A stretch of DNA of 64,000 nucleotides, taken from NCBI RefSeq assembly GCF_900114675.1, contig NZ_FOZM01000003.1:124001-188000 (forward strand), given 5' to 3'. A program made the translations under genes and the position numbers. Below are positions 51,655 to 61,155 of this stretch, one piece after another (the stretch's first letter is position 1; every line of letters starts with the position of its first letter). This stretch comes from Yoonia litorea. Its GTDB lineage: Bacteria; Pseudomonadota; Alphaproteobacteria; Rhodobacterales; Rhodobacteraceae. The notes beneath the pieces were generated by a model. The model was not told the DNA's origin, did not search any database, and worked only from the letters and a program-made list of their open reading frames with translations.

Positions 51655-52314
51655 ATGGACCGTATCAAAACATTCTTCCGCGTTCTGCTTTTCGTCGTGA
51701 TCGGTGGATTTCTGCATTACACACTACCGCAGCACGATATTGTTCGGGTGACATCCACCGAGATTATCCGCACCGATTTCAGCGGCTGGAACCGGATCTT
51801 CTTTGCGTCAGCAGACGCGGGATCAGCCGAACAGAACACACGCGACTTACGCTTGCTCAATACGCAAAAGCAAGACACCTGGTTGCTAGGATTTGTCCCG
51901 CGCGAAACTGAAAGTGTGATGGTCTACCGCAATGAGGATACGGGCTGGGGATGGCCGTTTTACTTTAAATTCGACAGTGCCGATTTGCAGGCAGAGGCGG
52001 CCAATCTTGCCCGCGGTGATGACTGGGCCGTCATCACGCATTACGGGTGGCGGGTGCGCTGGGCGAGTATCTACCCGAACGCTGTATCAATTCGCCCGGT
52101 GGCCGGGCCGGATGTCAGCATAATCCCTTGGTTCAATATCGGCTTCTTCATCTTCCTCGGGATTGCGGCCCTGTTTGTTCGTGCGATGTGGCGACAATTC
52201 CTGGAGCGCTCAGTCGATCCGCTGATTGATAAGGCCGAACACCAGATTGATGAGGTGCAGGCCGGTGTCGCAAAGCGTCGCGGACGGCTGGCGCGGTGGT
52301 GGCGCAAGGAATGA
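51655..52314 (+). CDS. DUF1523 family membrane protein
   Basis: A 219-aa protein with an N-terminal membrane helix (FFRVLLFVVIGGFLHYTLP), a periplasmic domain with HDIVRVTSTEIIR and EDTGWGWPFYFKFDSADLQ, a second helix near residue 160-180 (WFNIGFFIFLGIAALFVRAM) and a basic coiled C-terminus (AKRRGRLARWWRKE). The sequence fits DUF1523, a family of unknown function. It starts nine bases after the small membrane gene, so the two are a pair. Nothing links it to a pathway. Confidence 0.82.
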   Translation: MDRIKTFFRVLLFVVIGGFLHYTLPQHDIVRVTSTEIIRTDFSGWNRIFFASADAGSAEQNTRDLRLLNTQKQDTWLLGFVPRETESVMVYRNEDTGWGWPFYFKFDSADLQAEAANLARGDDWAVITHYGWRVRWASIYPNAVSIRPVAGPDVSIIPWFNIGFFIFLGIAALFVRAMWRQFLERSVDPLIDKAEHQIDEVQAGVAKRRGRLARWWRKE

Positions 52315-52380
52315 GAGGGGCTGCGCACTTCAAAATTCGAGTGCTGCACAAAGTCTCAGGCGACCTGAGATACGGCTGAT

Positions 52381-54699
52381 TTATTCGCCGTATGGAATCC
52401 AGATGTTCTTGACCTCCGTGGCGGCCAACAAATAGGCATGCGTGTCGGGCCGCATTTCCTTGCCATTGTTCACCCAGGTGCGTTTGAGATTGCCGGCACT
52501 GGCCTTTTCTATCTCGCCTGAAAGGTCACTGGACGAGAACGACCAGATCGCGTCCAAGTCCAAATGACTTGCCAGTGTTGGCGCAAGTTCGCTGTGTTTG
52601 CCGGTCAGAATGTTGACCACACCGGCAGGCACGTCCGAGGTCTCAAGCACTTGATAAAAATCAGTCGCAGCGAGAGGAAATGGCTCGCTTGCCACGCAAG
52701 TCACGCGGTTGCCCATCGCAATTGCCATTCCCATTGCGTCAATCAGACCGCCTAGCGGCCGCGCGTCGTCGCAAAGTACACCGATCTTGCCGACGGGTTC
52801 TTTCATCGCAAGTGCGACACCGCGGATCGGCACGCCATGCGCCTGACCATCGTATTTGTCTGCCCAAGCGGCTGCGGTGAACAGGCTGCGAATAGCGCCT
52901 TCGACCTCGTCCGTGCCGCCGCGCTTTCCGGTCATATTGTCAATGCGCGTTGCGAATTCTTCAGCACGTGCCGAGAGGTTTTCGGCGAGGTAGTAAAGGA
53001 TCTGTGCTCTCAGATGGCCGGTCGTTTTTGACCAGCCCTTGGCAGCATTCATCGCTTCGACAGCGTTACGCACATCTTTGCGGTTAGCGACAGAGGCGTG
53101 GCCCAGAAGCTTGCCGCGTGGCGAAAAGACTGGCTGCGAATAACCGCCATCGGGGCGCGCCTGCTTGCCGCCGACATAAAACTTTGCCGTTCGGTCGAGA
53201 GGATCGGCAGGAGTGCCGTCCTCGCTGGTAAAAGCCGTGATTTGGCTCAGTGTCTTGGCATTGCCTTTGGGCTTGGTATAGCCACTCAGCCCTTCCCAAC
53301 CACCTTCGCGACCAAAACCGCTTTCGCGTACCCCGCCGAAACCGGCAGCAGCATCCATCATGTTCGTGCCGTTCACCCAGACAATACCGCAGGCAAGTTT
53401 CGGTGCAATATCAAGAGCGAGGTTGATGTTTTCCGACCAGACCGACGCAGCCAACCCGTAGCGCGTGTTGTTGGCGATTTCGACCGCCTCAGCAGGTGTC
53501 CGGAATGTGGTGGCTACCAAAACAGGACCAAAGATCTCTTCCTGCATCAGCGTGGATGCAGGATGCAGTCCAGTGATGAGGGTTGGCGGGTAGAAACAGC
53601 CTTCAGGCGCGGTGGTCTGGAATTTCTCGCCTTCGGTATTGGCGTCCACCATCGCGGTGATCTGCTGCAGTTGCACCGGATCAACGATGGCGCCCACATC
53701 AATGCATTTGTCCAGCGGATCACCGACGCGCAACCCCTGCATGCGGGCCTTCAGCTTGGCGTAGAAACGCTCGGCAATGCCTTCCTGCACCAGCAGTCGC
53801 GAACCCGCACAGCAGACCTGACCCTGATTGAACCAGATCGCATCGACAAGGCCCTCGACAGCCGAATCCAGATCGGCGTCGTCAAAGACGATGTAAGGCG
53901 ACTTGCCCCCCAATTCGAGCGACAGCGCCTTGCCGCTGCCAGCGGTGGCTTCGCGGATCTTGCGGCCGACTTCGGTTGAACCGGTAAAGGCGATTTTGTC
54001 CACATCTGCCTCGACCAGTGCAGCGCCCGTCTCACCGTCACCGGTGACGATATTGACGACACCAGCCGGCACACCTGCCTCGCGGCAGATTTCGGCAAAG
54101 ACCATGGCTGTCATGGGTGTGTATTCGGCGGGCTTCAACACCACTGTGTTGCCCATCGCGAGCGCAGGGGCAATTTTCCACGCCAGCATCAGCAGCGGAA
54201 AATTCCACGGGATGATCTGGCCGCAAACGCCCAAGGCCTCGCGGTCAGGCAGTTCGGATTTCATCAGTTGGGCGAAGCCCGCGTGATGATAGAAGTGGCG
54301 GATCGCCAGCGGGACGTCGATATCGCGGCTTTCGCGGATTGGCTTGCCGTTGTCGAGGCTTTCCATGACCGCCAGCAGACGGGAATGCTTCTGCATCAGA
54401 CGGGCAATCGCGTAAAGGACGCGGGCACGTTTGTGGCCTGACTTGGCCCATGCAGATTGCGCCTTGCGCGCTGCGGTCACAGCTGTGGCAACTTCTTCTG
54501 CTGTGCCCTTTGTCACGCCGGCCAGCTTCTCACCAGTCGCAGGGTTGTTGGTGGCAAAGTCATCACGCAGCGGACCCCATTTGCCACCGATGAAATGACC
54601 GGCGATGCCGCCACGGTCAGCAATCCACTGCAGCGCTTCCTTGCTGCTTTCAGGCGCAGGGCCATAGTCCATCGTGTCGAAGATTTCTTTGACGGTCAT
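52381..54699 (-). CDS. Double-domain aldehyde dehydrogenase of the deoxyribose operon
   Basis: A 772-aa protein. Residues about 30-500 form a complete ALDH, with FTGSTEVGR, ELGGKSPYIVFDDADLDSA and the catalytic Cys in FNQGQVCCAGSR. Residues about 510-772 repeat only the N-terminal ALDH-like part (KFYVGGKQARPDGGYSQPVFS, RKDVRNAVEAMNAAKGW) and have no catalytic Cys. The gene starts three bases after deoC, so it probably oxidises the acetaldehyde made by DeoC to acetate (context inference). The C-terminal half may stabilise the enzyme or channel the aldehyde. Confidence 0.88.
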   Translation of the reverse strand: MTVKEIFDTMDYGPAPESSKEALQWIADRGGIAGHFIGGKWGPLRDDFATNNPATGEKLAGVTKGTAEEVATAVTAARKAQSAWAKSGHKRARVLYAIARLMQKHSRLLAVMESLDNGKPIRESRDIDVPLAIRHFYHHAGFAQLMKSELPDREALGVCGQIIPWNFPLLMLAWKIAPALAMGNTVVLKPAEYTPMTAMVFAEICREAGVPAGVVNIVTGDGETGAALVEADVDKIAFTGSTEVGRKIREATAGSGKALSLELGGKSPYIVFDDADLDSAVEGLVDAIWFNQGQVCCAGSRLLVQEGIAERFYAKLKARMQGLRVGDPLDKCIDVGAIVDPVQLQQITAMVDANTEGEKFQTTAPEGCFYPPTLITGLHPASTLMQEEIFGPVLVATTFRTPAEAVEIANNTRYGLAASVWSENINLALDIAPKLACGIVWVNGTNMMDAAAGFGGVRESGFGREGGWEGLSGYTKPKGNAKTLSQITAFTSEDGTPADPLDRTAKFYVGGKQARPDGGYSQPVFSPRGKLLGHASVANRKDVRNAVEAMNAAKGWSKTTGHLRAQILYYLAENLSARAEEFATRIDNMTGKRGGTDEVEGAIRSLFTAAAWADKYDGQAHGVPIRGVALAMKEPVGKIGVLCDDARPLGGLIDAMGMAIAMGNRVTCVASEPFPLAATDFYQVLETSDVPAGVVNILTGKHSELAPTLASHLDLDAIWSFSSSDLSGEIEKASAGNLKRTWVNNGKEMRPDTHAYLLAATEVKNIWIPYGE

Positions 54700-54702
54700 G
54701 GG

Positions 54703-55698
54703 TTATCCAATCGCATGGCGCCACTGGGCCGAGTAAGCGCCTGTGACATGGTGTTCGAGTTGCCGTTCGATGTCGCCCAGAAGGCTGGAGGCGCCGAAGC
54801 GGAAAAGATCAGGTTGCAGCCAGCGGTCGCCAAGCTCGTCCTTTATCATGGCAAGGTAGGTGATCGCATCCTTGGCCTTGCTGATGCCGCCAGCGGGCTT
54901 GTAACCCACTTTGATACCGGTCCGGTCCTGATAGTCACGGATCGCGCGGATCATCGTCAGTGTGACTGGCAAGGTTGCGTTGATTGGTTCTTTGCCGGTC
55001 GAGGTCTTGATGAAATCGGCCCCCGCCATCATGCAAACCAATGAGGCGCGGGCGACATTTCGCAGCGTGCCAAGCTCGCCCGTGGCAAGGATCGCCTTGA
55101 CGTGGGCTTCGCCGCAGGCGGCGCGCATCTCTTTCATTTCGTCGTAGAGCGCTTGCCAGTTGCCGGTCAGCACGTGGCGGCGGCTGATGACGATGTCGAT
55201 TTCTTCGGCCCCAGCTGCGACGCTTTCGCCAATTTCGGCAATGCGCAGATGAAAAGGCGAGAGACCTGCAGGAAAGCCCGTCGAAACGGCAGCGACGGGG
55301 ATATCGGTGCCCTGTAAAGCGGCGACCGCAGTTGAAACCATATCGTGATAGACGCAGACCGCCCCTGTGGTCAGGCCCACCATGCCCAAAGCCTCAAGGA
55401 TGGGCTGCGCGACCGGCTGCTTGGCCTTGGCGCAAAGCCGTCTGACACGGCCTTCACTGTCGTCACCTGACAATGTGGTCAGGTCCATCAAGCTGATCGC
55501 TTTGCAAAGCCAGGCTGCTTGATGGTCTTTCTTGACGCTCCGGCGACCGGGCAGTGTCGCGGCACGGCGCTCGATCGCGGATGTGTTGGCTTGCACCGCC
55601 ATCACCCAGTCGAGATCGAGTGGGGTGCCTTCGTTGCGCGGTTCATGCACCTGCGGGAGCTGCGCGGTCATTGTCTTTGGTGATTGCGTCGTCTGCAA
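54703..55698 (-). CDS. deoC: Deoxyribose-phosphate aldolase
   Basis: A 331-aa class I aldolase: KAISLMDLTTLSGDD, VCVYHDMVSTAVAAL, AAVSTGFPAGLSPFHLR, GAEEIDIVISR, and the Schiff-base Lys in GADFIKTSTGK. It splits deoxyribose 5-phosphate into acetaldehyde and glyceraldehyde 3-phosphate. I chose TTG at 55698 because a near-perfect AGGAGG ends five bases upstream; the first ATG, at 55671, lacks a site. The N-terminus is longer than in E. coli DeoC, as in other long-form enzymes. It is the first gene of a unit with the aldehyde dehydrogenase. Confidence 0.92.
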   Translation of the reverse strand: MQTTQSPKTMTAQLPQVHEPRNEGTPLDLDWVMAVQANTSAIERRAATLPGRRSVKKDHQAAWLCKAISLMDLTTLSGDDSEGRVRRLCAKAKQPVAQPILEALGMVGLTTGAVCVYHDMVSTAVAALQGTDIPVAAVSTGFPAGLSPFHLRIAEIGESVAAGAEEIDIVISRRHVLTGNWQALYDEMKEMRAACGEAHVKAILATGELGTLRNVARASLVCMMAGADFIKTSTGKEPINATLPVTLTMIRAIRDYQDRTGIKVGYKPAGGISKAKDAITYLAMIKDELGDRWLQPDLFRFGASSLLGDIERQLEHHVTGAYSAQWRHAIG

Positions 55699-55802
55699 AA
55701 CGGCCTCCTGAAGTGCCGTCAGCGTGGCACTTTGGCATTGTCTTGGCAAGTTATGCAGAGGGCGTCAAAGCGTTAAGACAAGTTGAGCGCCGGGACCTCG
55801 CG

Positions 55803-56636
55803 TCAATTCGGCTGGAGGATCTGGCGCTGGAATTGCTGACGGTACTGTAGTGGCGTCATACCATGCGCCGCGCGGAAGAGTTTGTGGAAATGGGACATGT
55901 TCGGAATGCCGCAATCCGCTGCAATCGCGCTGACGGGTTCAATGTCGGTTGTCAGCGCGCGCGAGGCGTAATCCATACGTATCTTGTTGATGAAGTCTGA
56001 TGGCGTAATGCCAAGGTAGCGACGCATCATGCGGCTTACATGCGGATGTGCCTTGCCAGTGCGTGCGACCAGCCCGGCGGAGCCGTCGCGGAAGACATCA
56101 GGATGACGAGCGGCCAAACAGGCGTCGGCAAGCCAGTTTGGAACTTCAGGCGCAAACGACTGCGCTGTCAGATCAGCGCAGAGTGGTAGAAGAAACGCCT
56201 CAGTGCTGAGCGTATCATTGTTGCTTTGTTCAAGCTGGACGGCCGCATGGTTGAGTGCCGCAAGCGCCTTCATGTCGCGACGCGCGCGAACAGGTCCTTT
56301 GTCAGCCCAGAAAAGTCGGCCTTGCATACTAGGATGGCGGTTCGCCATGCCGATGACCAGTTCAGGATGTAAGGCGATCAACACAATAAGTGCATTTTCA
56401 CCCTTACCTTGGAGGCCATGTGACTGGCCAGGGGCGATAAAGACCAAATCACCTTCGGACAGAGTTTCTGTCCGTTCGGAAAGATGATGGCGAATTTGAC
56501 CGTTCTGCACCCAAAATAGCTCAAAGAAGTCATGGGTGTGCAAAGACTTGGGGCGCGAGGACGCCAAGGGTGCGCGGGTCAGCCGCGATTGAGCGCCGCC
56601 GAGCAGGATATCTTGGTGTCGAAGGGTCTTGATCAT
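55803..56636 (-). CDS. AraC family transcriptional regulator
   Basis: A 277-aa protein: N-terminal cupin-like domain (SLHTHDFFELFWVQNG, GDLVFIAPGQSHGL) and C-terminal double helix-turn-helix (TPSDFINKIRMDYASRAL, AIAADCGIPNMSHFHKLFRA). It resembles sugar-sensing ChbR-type members. It lies 104 bases upstream of deoC on the same strand, which makes it a candidate regulator of the deoC/ALDH unit, and divergent from rpe with a 171-bp gap. The inducer cannot be inferred. Confidence 0.88.
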   Translation of the reverse strand: MIKTLRHQDILLGGAQSRLTRAPLASSRPKSLHTHDFFELFWVQNGQIRHHLSERTETLSEGDLVFIAPGQSHGLQGKGENALIVLIALHPELVIGMANRHPSMQGRLFWADKGPVRARRDMKALAALNHAAVQLEQSNNDTLSTEAFLLPLCADLTAQSFAPEVPNWLADACLAARHPDVFRDGSAGLVARTGKAHPHVSRMMRRYLGITPSDFINKIRMDYASRALTTDIEPVSAIAADCGIPNMSHFHKLFRAAHGMTPLQYRQQFQRQILQPN

Positions 56637-56807
56637 GGCGCAAAGCTATCACCGATCTTGCTGCGCTGCAGCATTAATATCCGAAACTTGCCGTTGTTTG
56701 AAAAAAACTTTTCAACTTTGTCCGATTTGGAAATTGTCGCTGCAACGAGGCGTGACAAAGCCTTGGGCTTTGGCGTATGGGGTCACAATCGTTGAATTGG
56801 AGCCGCC

Positions 56808-57491
56808 ATGTCATTTGATCGTTCTATCAAGATCGCCCCTTCGATCCTGTCAGCCGACTTCGCAAATTTCGGTGCTGAATGCGAAGCAATTGAGGCGCAA
56901 GGTGCGGACTGGGTCCATGTAGACGTCATGGACGGCCACTTTGTGCCGAACATCACATTTGGTCCTGCGACATGTGCCGCCATCCGGCCACACATCAAAG
57001 GCGTGATGGATGTGCATCTGATGATTGCGCCTGTTGATCCTTACATTGAAGCTTTCGCCAAGGCAGGTGCGGATGTCATTACGGCCCACGTTGAGGCTGG
57101 TCCCCATATCCATCGCACATTGCAGGCGATCCGCGGCGCAGGGGCCAAGGCAGGGGTTGCTCTCAACCCTGGCACTCCGGCTTCATCAATCGAACATTTG
57201 TTGGACATGGTCGATCTGGTCTGCGTTATGACAGTGAACCCGGGGTTTGGCGGGCAGAAATTCATCCATAGTCAGGTGGACAAGGTGCGTCAGTTGCGCA
57301 CGATGATCGGCGACCGTGCGATCCACATTGAAATTGATGGTGGCGTTGATCCGACCACCGCACCACTGGTCGCAGCTGCCGGTGCCGATGTGCTTGTCGC
57401 AGGATCTGCTGTATTCCGTGGCGGCTCCGTCAGCGATCCAGCGCCATACGGCGAGAATATCCGGGCTATCCGCGCGGCGGCGCAGGCCTAG
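56808..57491 (+). CDS. rpe: Ribulose-phosphate 3-epimerase
   Basis: A 227-aa TIM-barrel enzyme: [34 protein letters not shown] (metal ligands His and Asp), [19 protein letters not shown], and [13 protein letters not shown]. It interconverts ribulose 5-phosphate and xylulose 5-phosphate in the pentose phosphate pathway. Its TAG and the TAG of the convergent malG gene share the four bases CTAG at 57488-57491. Length is normal. Confidence 0.95.
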   Translation: MSFDRSIKIAPSILSADFANFGAECEAIEAQGADWVHVDVMDGHFVPNITFGPATCAAIRPHIKGVMDVHLMIAPVDPYIEAFAKAGADVITAHVEAGPHIHRTLQAIRGAGAKAGVALNPGTPASSIEHLLDMVDLVCVMTVNPGFGGQKFIHSQVDKVRQLRTMIGDRAIHIEIDGGVDPTTAPLVAAAGADVLVAGSAVFRGGSVSDPAPYGENIRAIRAAAQA

Positions 57492-58378
57492 CCTTTCACC
57501 GCCCCGTCGCTCAGACCGGACACAAGATAGCGTTGTGCGATCAGAAACACGACCGTAATGGGCAAGCCCGACAGGATGGCAGCAGCAGCAAAATCACCCC
57601 AAAGATAGCGGAATTCGTTCAGGTAAAGCCGCGACCCGACGGCGAGCGTCATCTGGCTTTCCGACCTGATTAAAACCGATGCAATCGGGTAATCGTTGAT
57701 GAATCCGATAAAGGCCAAGACAAAAACCACCGACATAATCGGGACGGCCAGCGGCAAGAAGATGAACCTGAAGGTCTGCCAGGGCGTGGCGCCATCAATC
57801 GCAGCCGCCTTATCGAGAGCAGTGTCGATGCTGTCGAAGTAACCCTTGATCGTCCAGATGTGCAGGGTGACGCCAGCCATGTAAATCAAGATCAGCGCCA
57901 CATGGCTGTCCAGCCCTAGAAACGGGCTGACTTCGCCAAGGGCGTCAAAAATCGCATAAATGGCCACCAGCGCGAGGGTGGTCGGAAACATCTGTATCAA
58001 GAACAGCCCGTCCAGCATTGCGCTCTTGCCCTTGATCCGGATGCGGCTGAACGCATAGGCCGAGATCGTTGCGATGACGAGTACGCCAAATCCGGCAATC
58101 AGCCCGATCTTGATCGAATTCCACATCCACAAGAGTACGGGATAGGGGGGCTCAACCACGGTGCCATCGGCGCGCGTGTAATCAAGGCCGAATGCCAGAT
58201 ACCAATGTTCCAGCGTTGGGTTCTCGGGGATGATCGAGCCTACGGAGAAGTTTCCTTCACGAAAGCTGATCGAAAGAACCATGAAGAATGGAAACAGGAT
58301 CAGCGCGAGAAAGATCAGCATAAACCCGTGGGCCAGAATCTTCTTGATCAATAAATCCTTGGGACGTTCGACGATCAT
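57488..58378 (-). CDS. malG: Maltose-type ABC transporter permease MalG
   Basis: A 296-aa inner-membrane permease with about six helices ([21 protein letters not shown] and others) and the EAA coupling loop [21 protein letters not shown]. The C-terminus ([14 protein letters not shown]) is the conserved MalG end. It pairs with MalF just upstream (three bases apart) and belongs to an operon with malE and a GH13 glucosidase. Confidence 0.92.
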   Translation of the reverse strand: MIVERPKDLLIKKILAHGFMLIFLALILFPFFMVLSISFREGNFSVGSIIPENPTLEHWYLAFGLDYTRADGTVVEPPYPVLLWMWNSIKIGLIAGFGVLVIATISAYAFSRIRIKGKSAMLDGLFLIQMFPTTLALVAIYAIFDALGEVSPFLGLDSHVALILIYMAGVTLHIWTIKGYFDSIDTALDKAAAIDGATPWQTFRFIFLPLAVPIMSVVFVLAFIGFINDYPIASVLIRSESQMTLAVGSRLYLNEFRYLWGDFAAAAILSGLPITVVFLIAQRYLVSGLSDGAVKG

Positions 58379-58381
58379 GGC

Positions 58382-59908
58382 TTAAGCCCTCCCTGAACGG
58401 CGCTGGGCTGCCCGCCGCATCGCAACAAAGTTCGCGTATGAAATTGCAGCCACAACGACAAAGATCAACAGGGTGATTGCGCCGGCCAAACCGAACTCCT
58501 GTCCGGCATTGTCGAACGCCAACCGGTAGGTGAAGCTGGCCAAGATATCTGTCTCGCCGGCCGGAATGACAGTGCCGGGAATATCGGGCAGGCCACGCGT
58601 CAGCAGGAAGATCAGCACCATATTGTTGAAGTTGAATGCAAAGGAGGCGATCAACAGCGGCAGGAACGGCGGAATGATCTGTGGCAGCGTGATCGTGAAG
58701 AATACCCGCAGTGCACTCGCGCCCTCAAGTGCTGCAGCCTTTTTGTGGTCCTCAGGCACAGCTTGAAGGAATCCCATCGCAAGCAGCATCATGTAGGGAT
58801 AGCCAAGCCAGGTGTTCACGATCAGAACCATTGATCGTGCCAAAGTACCGTCGGTGAACCAGTCCGGCCGGATGCCGAACAGGGCTTCGAGTATCAGATT
58901 GATTTCACCAAAGTTCTGGTTGAACAGGCCGCGGAACACGAGGATCGATATGAAGGCTGGCACCGCATACGGCAAGATGAGCAAGATCCGATACAGCGCT
59001 TTGAAGCGCAAGTGTGGCCATTGCAGGATAACTGCGAGGGTCAGACCAACCGCGAAGGTAAGGACGACCGACAGGATCGCAAAAACGAATGTCCAAACGA
59101 AGATGCTGACCATCGGGCCGCGAATGCCTTCGGACTGAAAGACGCGCTCAAAATTGTCCCAGCCAATCGCTACGCGCCACCCGGGAGGGACGCGCTCTCC
59201 TTCGGGTGTTTCGAAAAAGCCGATGTCGTGGTTCGCAGTCAGAACTGTTCCGTCAGCTGAAACGAGGGTGTCGGGGCTAATTTGCTGATAGTCGGGCGTC
59301 ACCGAGGCAAACGTGCGCAGTCCTGCATTTTGGATGATTGTTCCATCCGGCGTCACAAGGGTCAGCAGCCCCAAGCCTTCACGCAAGCGGATCGCATCGC
59401 GCCGCTCAAGCAATGTGGAGGGCTCGGATGCAGGATTGAGCTGCGCCTCTGCAATGCCGTCCAACGCCACGGGGTCAGAAAGCAACCCTGTTTCTGGTAA
59501 CCAGATGCGGAAATTGTCTCCGTCCGGTGCAACGGCAAACGGCTGTTCTGTTGTCGGATCGACGGACGCGCGTGACGTCAGCACTTCAACCGTGCGTTCA
59601 TAAGTGAGCAGGTTGAAGGATGAGTAGTTCGTGAAGCCGATATAAATTGTGTAAGCAACGGGAAAGGCGATGAAGATCAGAACCGCCGCGATCCCCGGAA
59701 AAATAAAGCGCGCCCCGTAGAAACGGCGCGCGCCAAAAACAATCGCAAAACCGGTCGCCAACGCGAGCATGATCGCCCCAAACAGAGGCTGCCCGAACGC
59801 ATATAGGATGAATGCAGCAAAGAGCAGCGCGATGCTGATGACGCCAACTCCTAAAAGGCGTGGCAGGTCGGAGCCTTCACTGACAGGAATATCCGCTCTT
59901 GCAGTCAT
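58382..59908 (-). CDS. malF: Maltose-type ABC transporter permease MalF
   Basis: A 508-aa permease, close to enterobacterial MalF in length and with the large periplasmic insertion between early helices (residues about 105-260). N-terminal helices, then GLTLAVILQWPHLRFKALYR, the EAA loop KAAALEGASALRVFFTITLP, and a C-terminal YANFVAMRRA. The length distinguishes it from the shorter AglF/LacF-type permeases. It lies after malE in the operon, with a hairpin in the intergenic gap. Confidence 0.92.
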   Translation of the reverse strand: MTARADIPVSEGSDLPRLLGVGVISIALLFAAFILYAFGQPLFGAIMLALATGFAIVFGARRFYGARFIFPGIAAVLIFIAFPVAYTIYIGFTNYSSFNLLTYERTVEVLTSRASVDPTTEQPFAVAPDGDNFRIWLPETGLLSDPVALDGIAEAQLNPASEPSTLLERRDAIRLREGLGLLTLVTPDGTIIQNAGLRTFASVTPDYQQISPDTLVSADGTVLTANHDIGFFETPEGERVPPGWRVAIGWDNFERVFQSEGIRGPMVSIFVWTFVFAILSVVLTFAVGLTLAVILQWPHLRFKALYRILLILPYAVPAFISILVFRGLFNQNFGEINLILEALFGIRPDWFTDGTLARSMVLIVNTWLGYPYMMLLAMGFLQAVPEDHKKAAALEGASALRVFFTITLPQIIPPFLPLLIASFAFNFNNMVLIFLLTRGLPDIPGTVIPAGETDILASFTYRLAFDNAGQEFGLAGAITLLIFVVVAAISYANFVAMRRAAQRRSGRA

Positions 59909-59939
59909 TTTGGTTCTGTCCCGCGATGCAAAAGGAAAG

Positions 59940-59963
59940 GGGGTGGCGTGATGCCGCCACCCC
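59940..59963 (-). promoter_or_regulatory. Hairpin between malE and malF
   Basis: Stem of GGGGTGGCG (59940-59948) with CGCCACCCC (59955-59963) around a 6-base loop. On the minus strand a pyrimidine-rich CTTTCCTTTT follows. It lies nine bases after the malE stop and is probably a partial terminator or mRNA stabiliser that keeps binding-protein expression above permease expression. Confidence 0.7.
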
Positions 59964-59971
59964 TCTCAGTC

Positions 59972-61129
59972 TTATTCGCCCAAAATTCGGGTTGCAGCGT
60001 CGTTGAGTGCTTCTTCTGGAGACGCTACGCCCGACGTGATGTTTGTCAAAGCAGGTCCCATCGCGGCCCAGAAAGCCCCCATTTCTGGGTTCGATGGCAT
60101 CGGCACACCGTTCGCCGCAACAGCGAGCATATCGGTTACCAGTTCGTTGTTCTGCGCTTCCGCAGCAGACGCGTCCGCCAAAGCACCAAGTGCGTTGTCA
60201 GCATTCCAGGTCGCCAGACCTTCGTCGGTCGCGAGGTAGTTTTCGATCAACTCTACCGCAAGGTCCGTATTCGGTGAGGCTGCATTGATGCCAAGTGCCA
60301 AAACGCCAAGGAACGGAGGCGAAACATTGCCATTGACCGTCGGGATCGGGGCCACGCCAAAGTTCAGGCCGGATGCTTCGAATGCGCCCCATGCCCATGG
60401 GCCATTCAGTACCATCGCAACTTCACCGTTGTTCATGGCACCATCCATGACGCCATAGTCAACGCCCTGTGGCATCACACCGTCATCAAACAATGACTTC
60501 AATACTTCCGCACCTGCGATTGCGCCTTCGGTATTCACACCAGTGGTGGAACCGTCATAGGCGCCATCGACTTTTTGGAAGGCATAGCCGCCACCCGCCA
60601 TCAGAAGAGGCATGGTGAAGTACGTGTTATTATAGTCCCAAAGGATCTTCTGGCCTTCGATATCGAGGTCGGCGATTTCTTCAAAGGATGCCGGAGGCGT
60701 CGCAACCAAATCCTTGTTGTAGATCAGCGTGACAGCCTCAACTGCAATCGGGTAGCCCCACGTCCGGCCGCCAAACTGGACAGCCTCCATTGCGCTTGGA
60801 AGGATGTCTTCTTCCCAAGCGGCAGAAGGCTGCACAGGGGCAAGAAGGCCGCCACCAGCCCATTCTCCGAAGCGGTCATGCGCCCAGAAAAGAATATCGG
60901 GACCATCGCCGGTCGCTGCAGCTTGCTGGAACTTTTGTGGCAGGTCAGGGTCAACAACTTCGACCTCAACGTCAACGCCGAGATCATCGACAAAGGGCTG
61001 TACTGCGGCCAGCAGGGCATCGCGATCACGGTTTGCGCCTGTCCAGATCAGCAGCTTGCCGTCTTCAAGAGCTGCAGCGGGCATCGCTGTTCCCAAGAGC
61101 AGCGCCAGGGTAGTAAGTGACTTTTTCAT
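59972..61129 (-). CDS. malE: Maltose/maltodextrin-binding protein MalE
   Basis: A 385-aa periplasmic binding protein with signal peptide MKKSLTTLALLLGTAMPAAA. The mature part has DGKLLIWTGANRDRDAL, DILFWAHDRFGEWA, GYPIAVEAVTLIYNKDL, and AMVLNGPWAWGAFEASGLNFG, closely following MalE. The ATG has GGAGGAGAAC-type Shine-Dalgarno sequence just upstream. It delivers maltose or maltodextrins to MalFG. It lies after the glucosidase gene by 26 bases. Confidence 0.92.
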   Translation of the reverse strand: MKKSLTTLALLLGTAMPAAALEDGKLLIWTGANRDRDALLAAVQPFVDDLGVDVEVEVVDPDLPQKFQQAAATGDGPDILFWAHDRFGEWAGGGLLAPVQPSAAWEEDILPSAMEAVQFGGRTWGYPIAVEAVTLIYNKDLVATPPASFEEIADLDIEGQKILWDYNNTYFTMPLLMAGGGYAFQKVDGAYDGSTTGVNTEGAIAGAEVLKSLFDDGVMPQGVDYGVMDGAMNNGEVAMVLNGPWAWGAFEASGLNFGVAPIPTVNGNVSPPFLGVLALGINAASPNTDLAVELIENYLATDEGLATWNADNALGALADASAAEAQNNELVTDMLAVAANGVPMPSNPEMGAFWAAMGPALTNITSGVASPEEALNDAATRILGE

Positions 61130-61155
61130 TTTGTTCTCCTCCCAGAGAGTTGGCT

